This document shows positions 43,133 to 52,169 of a DNA stretch of 64,000 nucleotides, in pieces (positions within the stretch are counted from its first letter, which is position 1; the number at the start of each line of letters is the position of its first letter). The position numbers were made by a program, and so were the translations under genes. Origin of the DNA: Chryseobacterium sp. G0186. GTDB taxonomy: Bacteria > Bacteroidota > Bacteroidia > Flavobacteriales > Weeksellaceae. The stretch spans positions 1,674,001 through 1,738,000 of the forward strand of contig NZ_CP033918.1 in assembly GCF_003815675.1 (NCBI RefSeq), read 5' to 3'. Under the pieces are notes generated by a model, which saw nothing but the letters and a program-made list of their open reading frames with translations, did no database searches and had not been told where the DNA came from.

Positions 43133-43744
43133 ATGTATAAAGTTTTTATAAACGAAAAAAAATTACTGTTATCTAAACATTCCGAGGAACTTGAAAAAAA
43201 CCTTGAGTATGAAAGTTTCACGACTTTAGAAATAGCATTGGATCTTTTGGAGAATACTTCTGTAAAGGAACTTAATGTTTTTGGTGAGAATATTGATGAA
43301 ATCTGGCAGGAGTTTCAAAAGCTCTTCAGAATTATAGAAGCAGCAGGAGGTCTTGTGAATAATCCGGAGGGAGAAATTCTTTTCATCAAAAGATTGGGTA
43401 AATGGGATCTTCCAAAGGGTAAGATGGAGAAAGGAGAATCCAGAGAAGAGTCTGCTGTAAGGGAAATAGAAGAAGAAACCGGACTAATGGATGTGGAGCT
43501 TGTAGAATTCATTAATACGACTTACCATATCTACATAGAAAGAAATGGGGAAAAAATTCTGAAATGTACTCATTGGTTTGAAATGAATTTTGATGGAGAG
43601 GACACTTCAAAACCACAGATAGAGGAAGGAATTACTGAAGTTGCCTGGAAAAACACCACTCAGATTAAGGATGAAGTTTTCCCAAGCACATTCAAGAATA
43701 TTCAACTTATTGTAAAGGAATTCTGGACATTAAAGGCTAAATAA
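43133..43744 (+). CDS. NUDIX hydrolase
   Basis: A 203-residue hydrolase of nucleoside diphosphate derivatives. The Nudix box is present (GKMEKGESREESAVREIEEE followed by TGL), with the metal-binding REIEEE core. A ~60-residue N-terminal extension precedes the domain. The substrate cannot be told. The 3' end overlaps the murF stop codon by 8 bp in convergent orientation. Confidence 0.9.
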   Translation: MYKVFINEKKLLLSKHSEELEKNLEYESFTTLEIALDLLENTSVKELNVFGENIDEIWQEFQKLFRIIEAAGGLVNNPEGEILFIKRLGKWDLPKGKMEKGESREESAVREIEEETGLMDVELVEFINTTYHIYIERNGEKILKCTHWFEMNFDGEDTSKPQIEEGITEVAWKNTTQIKDEVFPSTFKNIQLIVKEFWTLKAK

Positions 43745-45008
43745 ATTCTATAACCTTTTCCAGGGCAATTCCTCTTGATCCTTTCAACAGTATGTTTTCT
43801 GACTGAATCTTGTTCTTTTGTAAGTATTCAATCAGAGCAGCTGTATTTTCAAAGGCAAGGTCTGACGGGTTGATCGCCTTAAAACATTTTCCTACTGTAA
43901 TAATCTCATTGAAATTAAGCTCCTGAGCTAAATTCAGAATATTCTGATGCTCTTTTTCACTCTCTGCACCCAATTCCAGCATATCACCGATAATAATGGT
44001 TTTACGACCCTCAAAAGTGATGAAGTTATTCAATGAAGCAGTCATGGAACTTGGGTTGGCATTATAGGTATCCAGCACCAATGTTCTGTCTTCTTTCTTT
44101 ACGACCTGTGAACGCATATTCGTTGGAGTATACTTTTCAAGAGCGTGTTTTATCTTTTCAAAACTGATTCCGAAGTGAAGTCCAAGACTGGCTGCAGCAC
44201 AAAGATTGGTAAAGTTATATTCGCCTGTCAGTTTTGATACTGCTTTTTCATTCTGATACATCATGCCTACAAAATGTTCTTCTGAAAATGATTCAAAATA
44301 ATAGTCTGAATTTTCTTTTCCAAAAGTGATTGTAGGGGAATAGTCTTCTGTTTTTTCAAACTGGATGGGATCATTATCATTCACAACGATGGTTTGATGA
44401 TGATCTTTAAGGTAAGCATACAGTTCAGACTTCCCTTTGATAACCCCCTCGAAACCTCCGAAACCTTCCAGATGAGCTTTTCCAAAGTTTGTAATATATC
44501 CAAAGTCCGGTTTTGAAATGGTGCACAGAAATTCAATCTCTTTCTGATGATTGGCACCCATTTCTATCACAGCCATTTCATGCTCAGGTTTAATGGAAAG
44601 TATGGTAAGCGGAACTCCGATATGGTTATTCAAATTTCCGTAGGTATACTGTACATTAAACTTTTCTGAAAGCACAGCATGAATCAGTTCTTTTGTAGTG
44701 GTTTTCCCGTTGCTTCCTGTAAGTCCTATGAAAGGAATGGTAAGCAGGCTTCTGTGATAGATGGCCAATTGCTGCAGAAATTCAAGGGTGGATGGAACAT
44801 AGAAAATATTTCTGGACTTATTTTCAAATTCAGTTTGTTCTACAATTACCGCTAAAGCTCCCTCATCAATGGCTTTTTCTGCCAGGGTTGCTGCATTAAA
44901 GTTATCACCGGAGAATGCAAAAAAAATGTCATTCTTGCCTATTTTGCGGCTATCGATTGTTACTTTATCGGCCTTCAAAAATAAAGGATAAAACTGTTCT
45001 ATATTCAT
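43737..45008 (-). CDS. murF: UDP-MurNAc-tripeptide--D-Ala-D-Ala ligase
   Basis: A 423-residue Mur ligase adding D-Ala-D-Ala to the cytoplasmic peptidoglycan precursor. The ATP-binding loop is GLTGSNGKTTTKELI. Further family motifs are VIEMGANHQKEI, GYITNFGKAHLEGFG and DTYNANPSSM. It lies 64 bp after gldJ on the same strand, with a terminator hairpin between them. Confidence 0.96.
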   Translation of the reverse strand: MNIEQFYPLFLKADKVTIDSRKIGKNDIFFAFSGDNFNAATLAEKAIDEGALAVIVEQTEFENKSRNIFYVPSTLEFLQQLAIYHRSLLTIPFIGLTGSNGKTTTKELIHAVLSEKFNVQYTYGNLNNHIGVPLTILSIKPEHEMAVIEMGANHQKEIEFLCTISKPDFGYITNFGKAHLEGFGGFEGVIKGKSELYAYLKDHHQTIVVNDNDPIQFEKTEDYSPTITFGKENSDYYFESFSEEHFVGMMYQNEKAVSKLTGEYNFTNLCAAASLGLHFGISFEKIKHALEKYTPTNMRSQVVKKEDRTLVLDTYNANPSSMTASLNNFITFEGRKTIIIGDMLELGAESEKEHQNILNLAQELNFNEIITVGKCFKAINPSDLAFENTAALIEYLQKNKIQSENILLKGSRGIALEKVIEFI

Positions 45009-45020
45009 AGTTCAAAAATA

Positions 45021-45050
45021 AAAAACCTTCCGAAAATCCGGAAGGTTTTT
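45021..45050 (-). terminator. Terminator between gldJ and murF
   Basis: AAAAACCTTCCG and CGGAAGGTTTTT (as complements) form a 12-bp stem with A- and T-runs at both sides. It should at least weaken read-through from gldJ into murF, although both are on the minus strand. Confidence 0.85.
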
Positions 45051-45072
45051 TAAAAGTATTTTTTGATAAATA

Positions 45073-46674
45073 TTATCTTCTAGTTCTACTCTTTTCGCTG
45101 GTTCTAGCATCCTGTGCAACACGGAAACCAATCCAACCATAAGCTTTACCTTGGTTTTTATATCTTCTTTGTCCCGGATCCAGCCAATATGCTGTATCTT
45201 GCCAAGATCCTCCTTTAATTACTCTAACCTCGTTAGAAATTCCGGAAGTTCTGTCTCTGGTATCTTTCTGCATTTTCACTCTACCACTAGCATCTACAAC
45301 GAAGCTTTTTCTAGGCGCGTTATACATATCGAATCCTGCAGCAGAGTCTGAAGCTCTGTAATACTCTAGAGAAGATTGTCTGTCACCATCTCTATAGTTT
45401 CTGTAGTCTGCAATTGTTTCTCTCTCGAATTGTCCAGGAAGTCCTCTGTATACAAGTCTTCCGTCAGCCAATGTATCATATTTAATCGTCCCTTCATCTA
45501 CCATTTTGTAAGTTCCGTCACCGTTCTTTACAATAGCTTGAGGCATATTTCCTCTATAGTAGTTGAAATCGTTGAAATCTTCGTCAATGATAGGTCTGTA
45601 CACATCAGCAGTCCATTCTGCAACGTTACCGTACATACCATAGATCCCTAGGTCGTTAGATGGATATTGTCTTACATCTGAAGTTTGTGCAGATCCGTCA
45701 TTCTTCCATCCTGCGATACCAGAATAATCACCTTTACCCATTTTAAAGTTTTCAAGGAACATTCCTCTCTCTTTTCCTTTGGTACCTCTTAGTCTTTCGA
45801 TTTCAGGTTTCTTACCTAGATATTGGTTATATTCTCTATTTTTAGCCATTCCAAGAGCTGCATATTCCCATTCAACTTCTGTTGGAAGTCTGAATTTCTG
45901 AACCATTGCAGAATTTGGAGCTCTGTTTGCTGACAATAATCTCTGGTTAGTTGTTTTCATCCCAGATTTTTGCTGCATTCTTTTCTCATTGATGTACCCT
46001 TGCATTTCAGGATCATTCGCTTTGAATTTATCCATGTTGAATGCTGTACCTCCCTGATTATTGGATTCATTGATATATAGATCCTTAGCAATAATACCTG
46101 CCTGCATCAAAGCTTTTTCGTTCGCTCTGTCTGTCAACCATTCACAGTATCTGTTTGCCTGAGTCCATGAAACACCTACTACCGGATAGTAATCGAATTC
46201 CGGAGAACGCAGATAGGTTTCATTATAATCGTTTCTAGCTAATTTGTTGTCCCATAATAAGGTATCTGGTAAAGCCCCATTATAGATTTCTTTAAAACTA
46301 GGGTCACTTGGCGGGAATACATACTTCAACCATGTAAGGTATTCGCGGTATTCATAGTTAGTAATCTCAGTTTCTCCGATAAAGAATGAACTCACCTGCA
46401 TTCTGCGCGGCGTGTTATTCCAATCGTGCATAACATCATCTTTCACTAATCCCATTGTAAAAGTTCCACCTTCTACATATACCATTCCAGGCCACCCCTT
46501 CTGCTTCTGTTGCTTTCCTGCAAAAAACCAACCCTGTTTTTCGTTTGGCTTCCAACCTGTTTTACTGACAAATTTTTTGGTACCGCCACCTTTGCTGGTT
46601 CCTGATCCGCCACAACTGGTTAATGCAAGTGTAGAACTTAATGCTATTAATGAAAACAACTTTAGTTTTTTCAT
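45073..46674 (-). CDS. gldJ: Gliding-motility lipoprotein GldJ
   Basis: A 533-residue lipoprotein required for gliding and T9SS function in Flavobacterium. The ATG at 46674 gives the signal MKKLKLFSLIALSSTLALTS with acylated Cys21; another ATG seven codons upstream is possible. The main domain is FGE-sulfatase-like (about 60-525): GMVYVEGGTFTMG, GETEITNYEYREYL, RLPTEVEWEYAALG, YGNVAEWTADVY and VIKGGSWQDTAYW. It is divergent from porU, the order seen in Flavobacterium. The tail is Arg/Lys-rich. Confidence 0.95.
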   Translation of the reverse strand: MKKLKLFSLIALSSTLALTSCGGSGTSKGGGTKKFVSKTGWKPNEKQGWFFAGKQQKQKGWPGMVYVEGGTFTMGLVKDDVMHDWNNTPRRMQVSSFFIGETEITNYEYREYLTWLKYVFPPSDPSFKEIYNGALPDTLLWDNKLARNDYNETYLRSPEFDYYPVVGVSWTQANRYCEWLTDRANEKALMQAGIIAKDLYINESNNQGGTAFNMDKFKANDPEMQGYINEKRMQQKSGMKTTNQRLLSANRAPNSAMVQKFRLPTEVEWEYAALGMAKNREYNQYLGKKPEIERLRGTKGKERGMFLENFKMGKGDYSGIAGWKNDGSAQTSDVRQYPSNDLGIYGMYGNVAEWTADVYRPIIDEDFNDFNYYRGNMPQAIVKNGDGTYKMVDEGTIKYDTLADGRLVYRGLPGQFERETIADYRNYRDGDRQSSLEYYRASDSAAGFDMYNAPRKSFVVDASGRVKMQKDTRDRTSGISNEVRVIKGGSWQDTAYWLDPGQRRYKNQGKAYGWIGFRVAQDARTSEKSRTRR

Positions 46675-46839
46675 AGTCGATATAAATATTTTCAAGAGTA
46701 CAAAGAAAAAATAAATTATTCAATAAATCAAATAAAGATTTGATTTTTTTGAAAAACGTTAACAATTTAATTTTATTGTATGATAATTTAATTCTAAATT
46801 TTTGATTTATTTTGTAATTTAGCAATTTCAATAATAAAC

Positions 46840-49800
46840 ATGAGACGAAAAATAACGCTTTTATCTTTAATCGCCTTTACTTCAGTTCTTTACGCCCAAA
46901 GAAATACCATTGAATGGAATGGCTCTAAAATTCAGGACTTTGGTGACACAAAATTAAATCTTCCTAATTTCAAAAATGAGGGTTTTTCTTTCAACCAAAA
47001 TAACATTTTTATAGTTACTAAGCAAAAGGTAGGAGAAAGACAGTTAAAAATCTCAGACTTTACCTGGGAAAGTGTTTCTAATCAAGATTTATTTGAATTG
47101 GACAGAAACAGTCTTCCTGATCGAGACATTGCCGATGTTGTTTATTATACATTAGATGGGGAGAGATACGCCAGCATTAATGTTGCTTTATTTAAAAATG
47201 TAAAGGGGCGTATTCAAAGACTGTCTTCTTTTAATGTTTCAGAAGCTTCTACTCCACAGAGCATGTCCAGGGGAGTAAATAGAATAGGCACAACAGGAAA
47301 TCCTCTTTCCAGCGGTAATTTTTATAAAATAAAGGTGGATAAATCCGGAATTTTTAAAATTACATCCCAGTTTTTAAGAGATAACGGAATCAATCCATCT
47401 TCTGTAAATCCTAAAAACATGAGAGTTTACGGAAATGGAGGAAATATGCTTCCTGAATTCAACATGGACCCGAGATATAATTCCCTACAGGAAAATTCCA
47501 TTCAGGTAGTAGGTGAAGAAGATGGGGTATGGAATGATAATGACTATGCTCTTTTCTATGCACAAGGTCCGGATGGATATAATCTTTATGACCAAACCAA
47601 CGGAAATGGTTTTAAAAGACAAGAGACAAGATCTGACTCCAGCGATAATCTCAAAAATATATATGATGATTTTTCATATTATTATATCAACTTTGATAAA
47701 GGCGCGGGAAAAAGAGTCCAGGCTATTGACGGAAACCTTCCTGCTCAATTGATCACCAGATATGATAATTACCAGGTCATTAACAATGATCAGAAAAATT
47801 TATTAAAAGTAGGAAGAACGTGGGTAGAAGATCCTCCTTTTAATTCTGAAAAGACAATTACCCTTACAACCAATTCTCCTATACAGCCTAGTGATGTCAT
47901 AAGATACAGAACAAGAGTAATTGGTTACAGATCTCAGCAGAACTCTATTGATATTAATCTCAATAGTCTTCCTGTGTTCTCCAAAACGGTTTCTACCGAT
48001 ACCAATACTTATCAATATAATTTCTTCCCGATATTATATACCGGAACGGCTACCAACCAAAGCGGAAATCAACTTACCTTTAAGTATAACCCCAATATTT
48101 CTAAAAACCCTAACGGAACCTTCTACCTTGATTATGTTGAAGTACAATATAAGGAGAATCTAACGTTTAATGGTTCTCAGATGAATTTCAGAGATTATTC
48201 TATCATGAGTGGAAGCAATACAGCCTATGGCTTCAGTATTGCCAATGCCGCTGGCATAGAACAAGTATGGGATGTTACAGATATCACCAATGCAAATAGA
48301 AGAATAAATAAAGCAGGAGCAGGAGCTTTCAACTTTGCATACACTGCTGCTGATCCAAACTTCAATAATGAGTTTGTAGCTTTCCGTGCTGATGCTGCTT
48401 TTACGCCTCAGTTTGTAGGAAGAATTTCAAATCAGAACCTTTCTGCATTACAGGCAATAGATTACCTAATCCTTACGGTACCTGAAATGATGGGACAGGC
48501 ACAAAGACTGGCCAACTATCATCAGACAAAGAATAACTATAAGGTAGAAATTGTAGATGTCAATAAGGTCTATGAGGAATTCGGAAATGGAAGTAAGGAT
48601 CTTACTGCTGTAAGAGATTTCGTTACCAAACTGAATACTCCGGCCGGAAGACTTAAGTATGTGTTCATTCTTGGTGATACTTCTTATGATTATAAAAACA
48701 GGGTTCCCAATAACACCAATGTTGTTACGTCTTACCAAAGTGAGCACTCTTCAGATTATATAGCTTCTTTCGTTACAGATGACTATATTGTAATGACGCA
48801 GCCACAGACGACTCAATTTATTGAACATAATTTACCGGATCTACCTGTAGGAAGAATTCCGGCGGCCAATATAACGGAGGCAGGAAACATGATTGACAAG
48901 ACATTGGCTTATTACAATTCACTGCCGGGACAATCCAGTCCTTTTGGAGAATGGCGTATGCGACTTGACTTTGTGGTGGATGACAACGGAGAAGGCGGAG
49001 GCCCCTTCCATGATGTAATGAATAAAACTTTATCTGGTCTTTTTGAGCAGCCGGGAGTACAAACCCTTAAAGAATATAATGTAAAAAAATTATATCAGGA
49101 TGCCTTTACTATTCAAAGTACATCAGGAGGTCCAAGATATCCACAGGTTAATCAGGCGATTTCCAACAGTATAGGAAACAGTCTTTATCTGTTCTATTTC
49201 GGACATGGTGGAATCAATGGCTGGGCACAGGAAAGAGTACTGACCAGTACTGAGATCCAAAATTCCAATAACTTCTCTAATGTATACAGTAGATTCCCGC
49301 TTGTATCTACAATCACCTGTGAATTTACATTGTGGGATGAACCGGCAACCAATTCTGCAGGAGAACAATTCATGAAGCTTAAACAGGGAGGACCTGCTTC
49401 CATGATTACTTCCAGCCGTGCCATTGGGGTAGATTACGGACGTGATTTTACAGATGTTTTCACGAGAAATATTTTTAAATTAACAAGTGATGACTTTAGC
49501 ACACTTGGATATGCCCATTTAAATGCAAGAAAAGAGAAAGGAGCCAATGCCAACCACTTAAGGGTAAATTTCCTGGGTGACCCTGCCATGAAACTGAGCA
49601 GACCTCAAAGGTTATTGGTTATTGATAATATTGAAACTCCAGTTCCGGGATTGATCCGAGGGTTAGACTTTGTGAAAATCAAAGGACACATCAATAATCC
49701 TAACGGAACTCTTAACAATACATTTAATGGTAGGGTTTCCCTCAATATTTTTGATAAAAGATTTAATAAAAAAACACTTAATAATAATGGGTCACTGTCT

Positions 49801-50736
49801 CCTATATTAAACTACACAGAAGAAGGGAGTGCTATTGTAAAGGCTTCCGGAATGGCTGTAAACGGAGTATTTACCGCAGAATTTTATGTTCCTAAAGACA
49901 TTAACTATGCTGTAGGAGAAGGAAGACTACTGGGATATGCAGATAACAAGGTAACAGATGTATTCAATAACCAGTCTGTACAGGTGGGTGATATTAATCC
50001 GAACGGGGTTAATGATAATCAGCCGCCAAAGGTGAAGCTATATATGAACAACACCAACTTCGCAGATGGCGGAATTACCAACCAAAACCCAATGTTGCTA
50101 GCTTGTCTTACGGATGATACCGGAATCAATTCTACAGGATCAGGGATTGGCCACGATATTACGGTATATTTAGATGGGCAGATTATCAATACTGTTATCC
50201 TGAATGATTTCTATGCTTCAGGAGAAGGAAACGGATGCTTAAACCCTAGTCTTGCAGACTATCAAAAAGGAAATGTAACCTATCCTTTCAGAAATCTGGC
50301 CATTGGGCAACACCAATTAACATTTAAAGTTTGGGATATAAACAATAATTCGACAACTAGTACGTTAAATTTTGAGGTTAAGGATGAATCTGACCAACAT
50401 CTGACGATCAACCGTCCGCTGAACTGGCCAAATCCTTTTACCAATAAAACGTACATTCAGTTTGAACACAACTGTGATGATATTCTGGATGTGAATGTAC
50501 AGATCTATACAATAACCGGCAGATTGGTAAGAACTTTATCTCAACCGGTAGTTGCAGAACCGTTCCTACAGGGCTTTAGAACCCCTCGTCAGGCAATAGA
50601 ATGGGACGGAAGAGATGATTTTGGGGCTACAGTTGCAAAAGGTACGTATATTTTTAAGATATTTGCAAAAAGTCAAAATCAAGAAAAATGCAAGGGAAGT
50701 GCTACAGCTGTAGAAAAAATGGTACTTTTGAAATAA
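46840..50736 (+). CDS. porU: T9SS sortase PorU (gingipain-type C25 peptidase)
   Basis: A 1298-residue cell-surface Cys peptidase that removes the C-terminal signal from T9SS cargo and attaches the cargo to lipopolysaccharide. It has a signal peptide (about 1-19, LYAQ), a long N-terminal region, and a C25 domain with His789 in LYLFYFGHGG and Cys827 in STITCEFTLWDEP. Beta domains follow. The end (LNWPNPFTNKTYIQFEH up to KMVLLK) has the style of a T9SS C-terminal domain. It is followed by porV after 60 bp. Confidence 0.95.
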   Translation: MRRKITLLSLIAFTSVLYAQRNTIEWNGSKIQDFGDTKLNLPNFKNEGFSFNQNNIFIVTKQKVGERQLKISDFTWESVSNQDLFELDRNSLPDRDIADVVYYTLDGERYASINVALFKNVKGRIQRLSSFNVSEASTPQSMSRGVNRIGTTGNPLSSGNFYKIKVDKSGIFKITSQFLRDNGINPSSVNPKNMRVYGNGGNMLPEFNMDPRYNSLQENSIQVVGEEDGVWNDNDYALFYAQGPDGYNLYDQTNGNGFKRQETRSDSSDNLKNIYDDFSYYYINFDKGAGKRVQAIDGNLPAQLITRYDNYQVINNDQKNLLKVGRTWVEDPPFNSEKTITLTTNSPIQPSDVIRYRTRVIGYRSQQNSIDINLNSLPVFSKTVSTDTNTYQYNFFPILYTGTATNQSGNQLTFKYNPNISKNPNGTFYLDYVEVQYKENLTFNGSQMNFRDYSIMSGSNTAYGFSIANAAGIEQVWDVTDITNANRRINKAGAGAFNFAYTAADPNFNNEFVAFRADAAFTPQFVGRISNQNLSALQAIDYLILTVPEMMGQAQRLANYHQTKNNYKVEIVDVNKVYEEFGNGSKDLTAVRDFVTKLNTPAGRLKYVFILGDTSYDYKNRVPNNTNVVTSYQSEHSSDYIASFVTDDYIVMTQPQTTQFIEHNLPDLPVGRIPAANITEAGNMIDKTLAYYNSLPGQSSPFGEWRMRLDFVVDDNGEGGGPFHDVMNKTLSGLFEQPGVQTLKEYNVKKLYQDAFTIQSTSGGPRYPQVNQAISNSIGNSLYLFYFGHGGINGWAQERVLTSTEIQNSNNFSNVYSRFPLVSTITCEFTLWDEPATNSAGEQFMKLKQGGPASMITSSRAIGVDYGRDFTDVFTRNIFKLTSDDFSTLGYAHLNARKEKGANANHLRVNFLGDPAMKLSRPQRLLVIDNIETPVPGLIRGLDFVKIKGHINNPNGTLNNTFNGRVSLNIFDKRFNKKTLNNNGSLSPILNYTEEGSAIVKASGMAVNGVFTAEFYVPKDINYAVGEGRLLGYADNKVTDVFNNQSVQVGDINPNGVNDNQPPKVKLYMNNTNFADGGITNQNPMLLACLTDDTGINSTGSGIGHDITVYLDGQIINTVILNDFYASGEGNGCLNPSLADYQKGNVTYPFRNLAIGQHQLTFKVWDINNNSTTSTLNFEVKDESDQHLTINRPLNWPNPFTNKTYIQFEHNCDDILDVNVQIYTITGRLVRTLSQPVVAEPFLQGFRTPRQAIEWDGRDDFGATVAKGTYIFKIFAKSQNQEKCKGSATAVEKMVLLK

Positions 50737-50796
50737 TTAAACAATACAATAGATAATAATATTAATAAAAAACTGATAATATATAAAAGACAACAT

Positions 50797-51957
50797 ATGA
50801 ATTTAACTACTAAACTGCTTTTAGGATTTGGGTTAAGTGCTGGTTTTCTAGGCTATTCGCAAGATTTAAGTAAAATAAACCCTGTACTAACCGGAGCTCC
50901 TTTCCTAAGAATTGCACCAGACGCAAGATCAGGAGGTATGGGAGATCAAGGGGTGGTAACCTCTCCTGATGCATTTTCACAATTCTGGAATGCAGCTAAA
51001 TATCCTTTCAGCAGAACAAGTTCTTCCATAGGTTTAACCTATACACCATATATGGGAAAACTTACCAATGATGTATTCTTATTATATGGTGCATTCCATA
51101 AGTTCTTGGGACAGGATGAAAGATCTACTATCTCTGCGAGTATTTATTATTTCAATATGGGACAGGTAGACCTGACTCAGTTGGTAGGTTCAGATGTTAC
51201 CTCAATGGGGGTATCAAAGCCTAATGAATTCTCCATTGATGTTGCCTATGGTCTAAAACTTTCAGATTCCTATTCAATGGCTGTAACAGGTAGATTTATC
51301 CGTTCAGACTTAGCCGGAGGATTCAATACAGATACTACTCTTAAAGCGGCAAACTCTTTTGCTGTAGATATTTCAGGATACTATACATCAGAAAGATTTT
51401 CAAGTTTCGGAGGATATGATGGTAAGCTTAATGCAGGTTTTGCAGTACAGAACCTTGGTCCTAAGCTAGATTATACAGGAAATGAAGAATCAAGATCTTA
51501 TCTTCCTACCATGGCAAGATTAGGGATTGGGTACGATATGTACATGGATGATGTTAACAGAATCGGGATTAGCTTTGAGGGATCAAAACTTTTGGTTCCA
51601 GGATCTGAATATGCAGGACTAGACCAAAACAGACAACCTAAATACGAAATTCCAAACGTAGGCCCAATGGCAGGTATTGGAAAATCATTCAAAAACAAGA
51701 ACAGTATCATGTACAGTGGAGCCTTGGAATATTCATATGACAACGCTTTCTCCGTAAGAGGAGGTTACTTCCATGAAAGTGAAGAGCAGGGAGCAAGACA
51801 GTTTGCTACTGCGGGTATCGGATTAAAGTACCGTTCATTCGGATTGGATCTTTCCTACCTTATCAATATGTCAAAAGTAAACAGTGCACTGGATAACACG
51901 CTTCGTTTCGGTCTTACTTGGAACATCGGTGATGAAACATCCAATAACGATCGTTAA
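50797..51957 (+). CDS. porV: T9SS outer-membrane protein PorV
   Basis: A 386-residue FadL-like barrel that shuttles T9SS cargo from the translocon to PorU. A signal peptide ends about residue 21 (LGYSQ). The N-terminal signature is NPVLTGAPFLRIAPDARSGG followed by MGDQGV. Typical barrel strands end in aromatic residues, and the tail is FGLTWNIGDETSNNDR. It is downstream of porU as in other Bacteroidota and is closed by a terminator. Confidence 0.96.
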   Translation: MNLTTKLLLGFGLSAGFLGYSQDLSKINPVLTGAPFLRIAPDARSGGMGDQGVVTSPDAFSQFWNAAKYPFSRTSSSIGLTYTPYMGKLTNDVFLLYGAFHKFLGQDERSTISASIYYFNMGQVDLTQLVGSDVTSMGVSKPNEFSIDVAYGLKLSDSYSMAVTGRFIRSDLAGGFNTDTTLKAANSFAVDISGYYTSERFSSFGGYDGKLNAGFAVQNLGPKLDYTGNEESRSYLPTMARLGIGYDMYMDDVNRIGISFEGSKLLVPGSEYAGLDQNRQPKYEIPNVGPMAGIGKSFKNKNSIMYSGALEYSYDNAFSVRGGYFHESEEQGARQFATAGIGLKYRSFGLDLSYLINMSKVNSALDNTLRFGLTWNIGDETSNNDR

Positions 51958-51975
51958 GAACTGTAACAATTATAG

Positions 51976-52006
51976 AAAGCCTCATCAATATGCATGAGGC
52001 TTTTTT
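51976..52006 (+). terminator. Terminator after porV
   Basis: Arms AAAGCCTCAT and ATGAGGCTTT are followed by TTTTGTTTTTTTG. Confidence 0.88.
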
Positions 52007-52157
52007 GTTTTTTTGTATCGCCAATCTCTCCCATTGGTCAATTTATTTGGTATCCCGAAATTCATCATTAAAACTCCTCAACACCATTATTAAAAAAATA
52101 TAATATTTAAGTTTACAAAAGTCTCATCTTTATGGCGATTTTCTTAAATTCAATAGC

Positions 52158-52165
52158 TATTTTTG
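52158..52165 (+). promoter_or_regulatory. Candidate -7 element of the FUSC gene
   Basis: TATTTTTG matches TAnnTTTG and ends 4 bp before the ATG at 52170, so the transcript would be leaderless or nearly so. No -33 TTG is seen. Confidence 0.35.
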
Positions 52166-52169
52166 TAAT

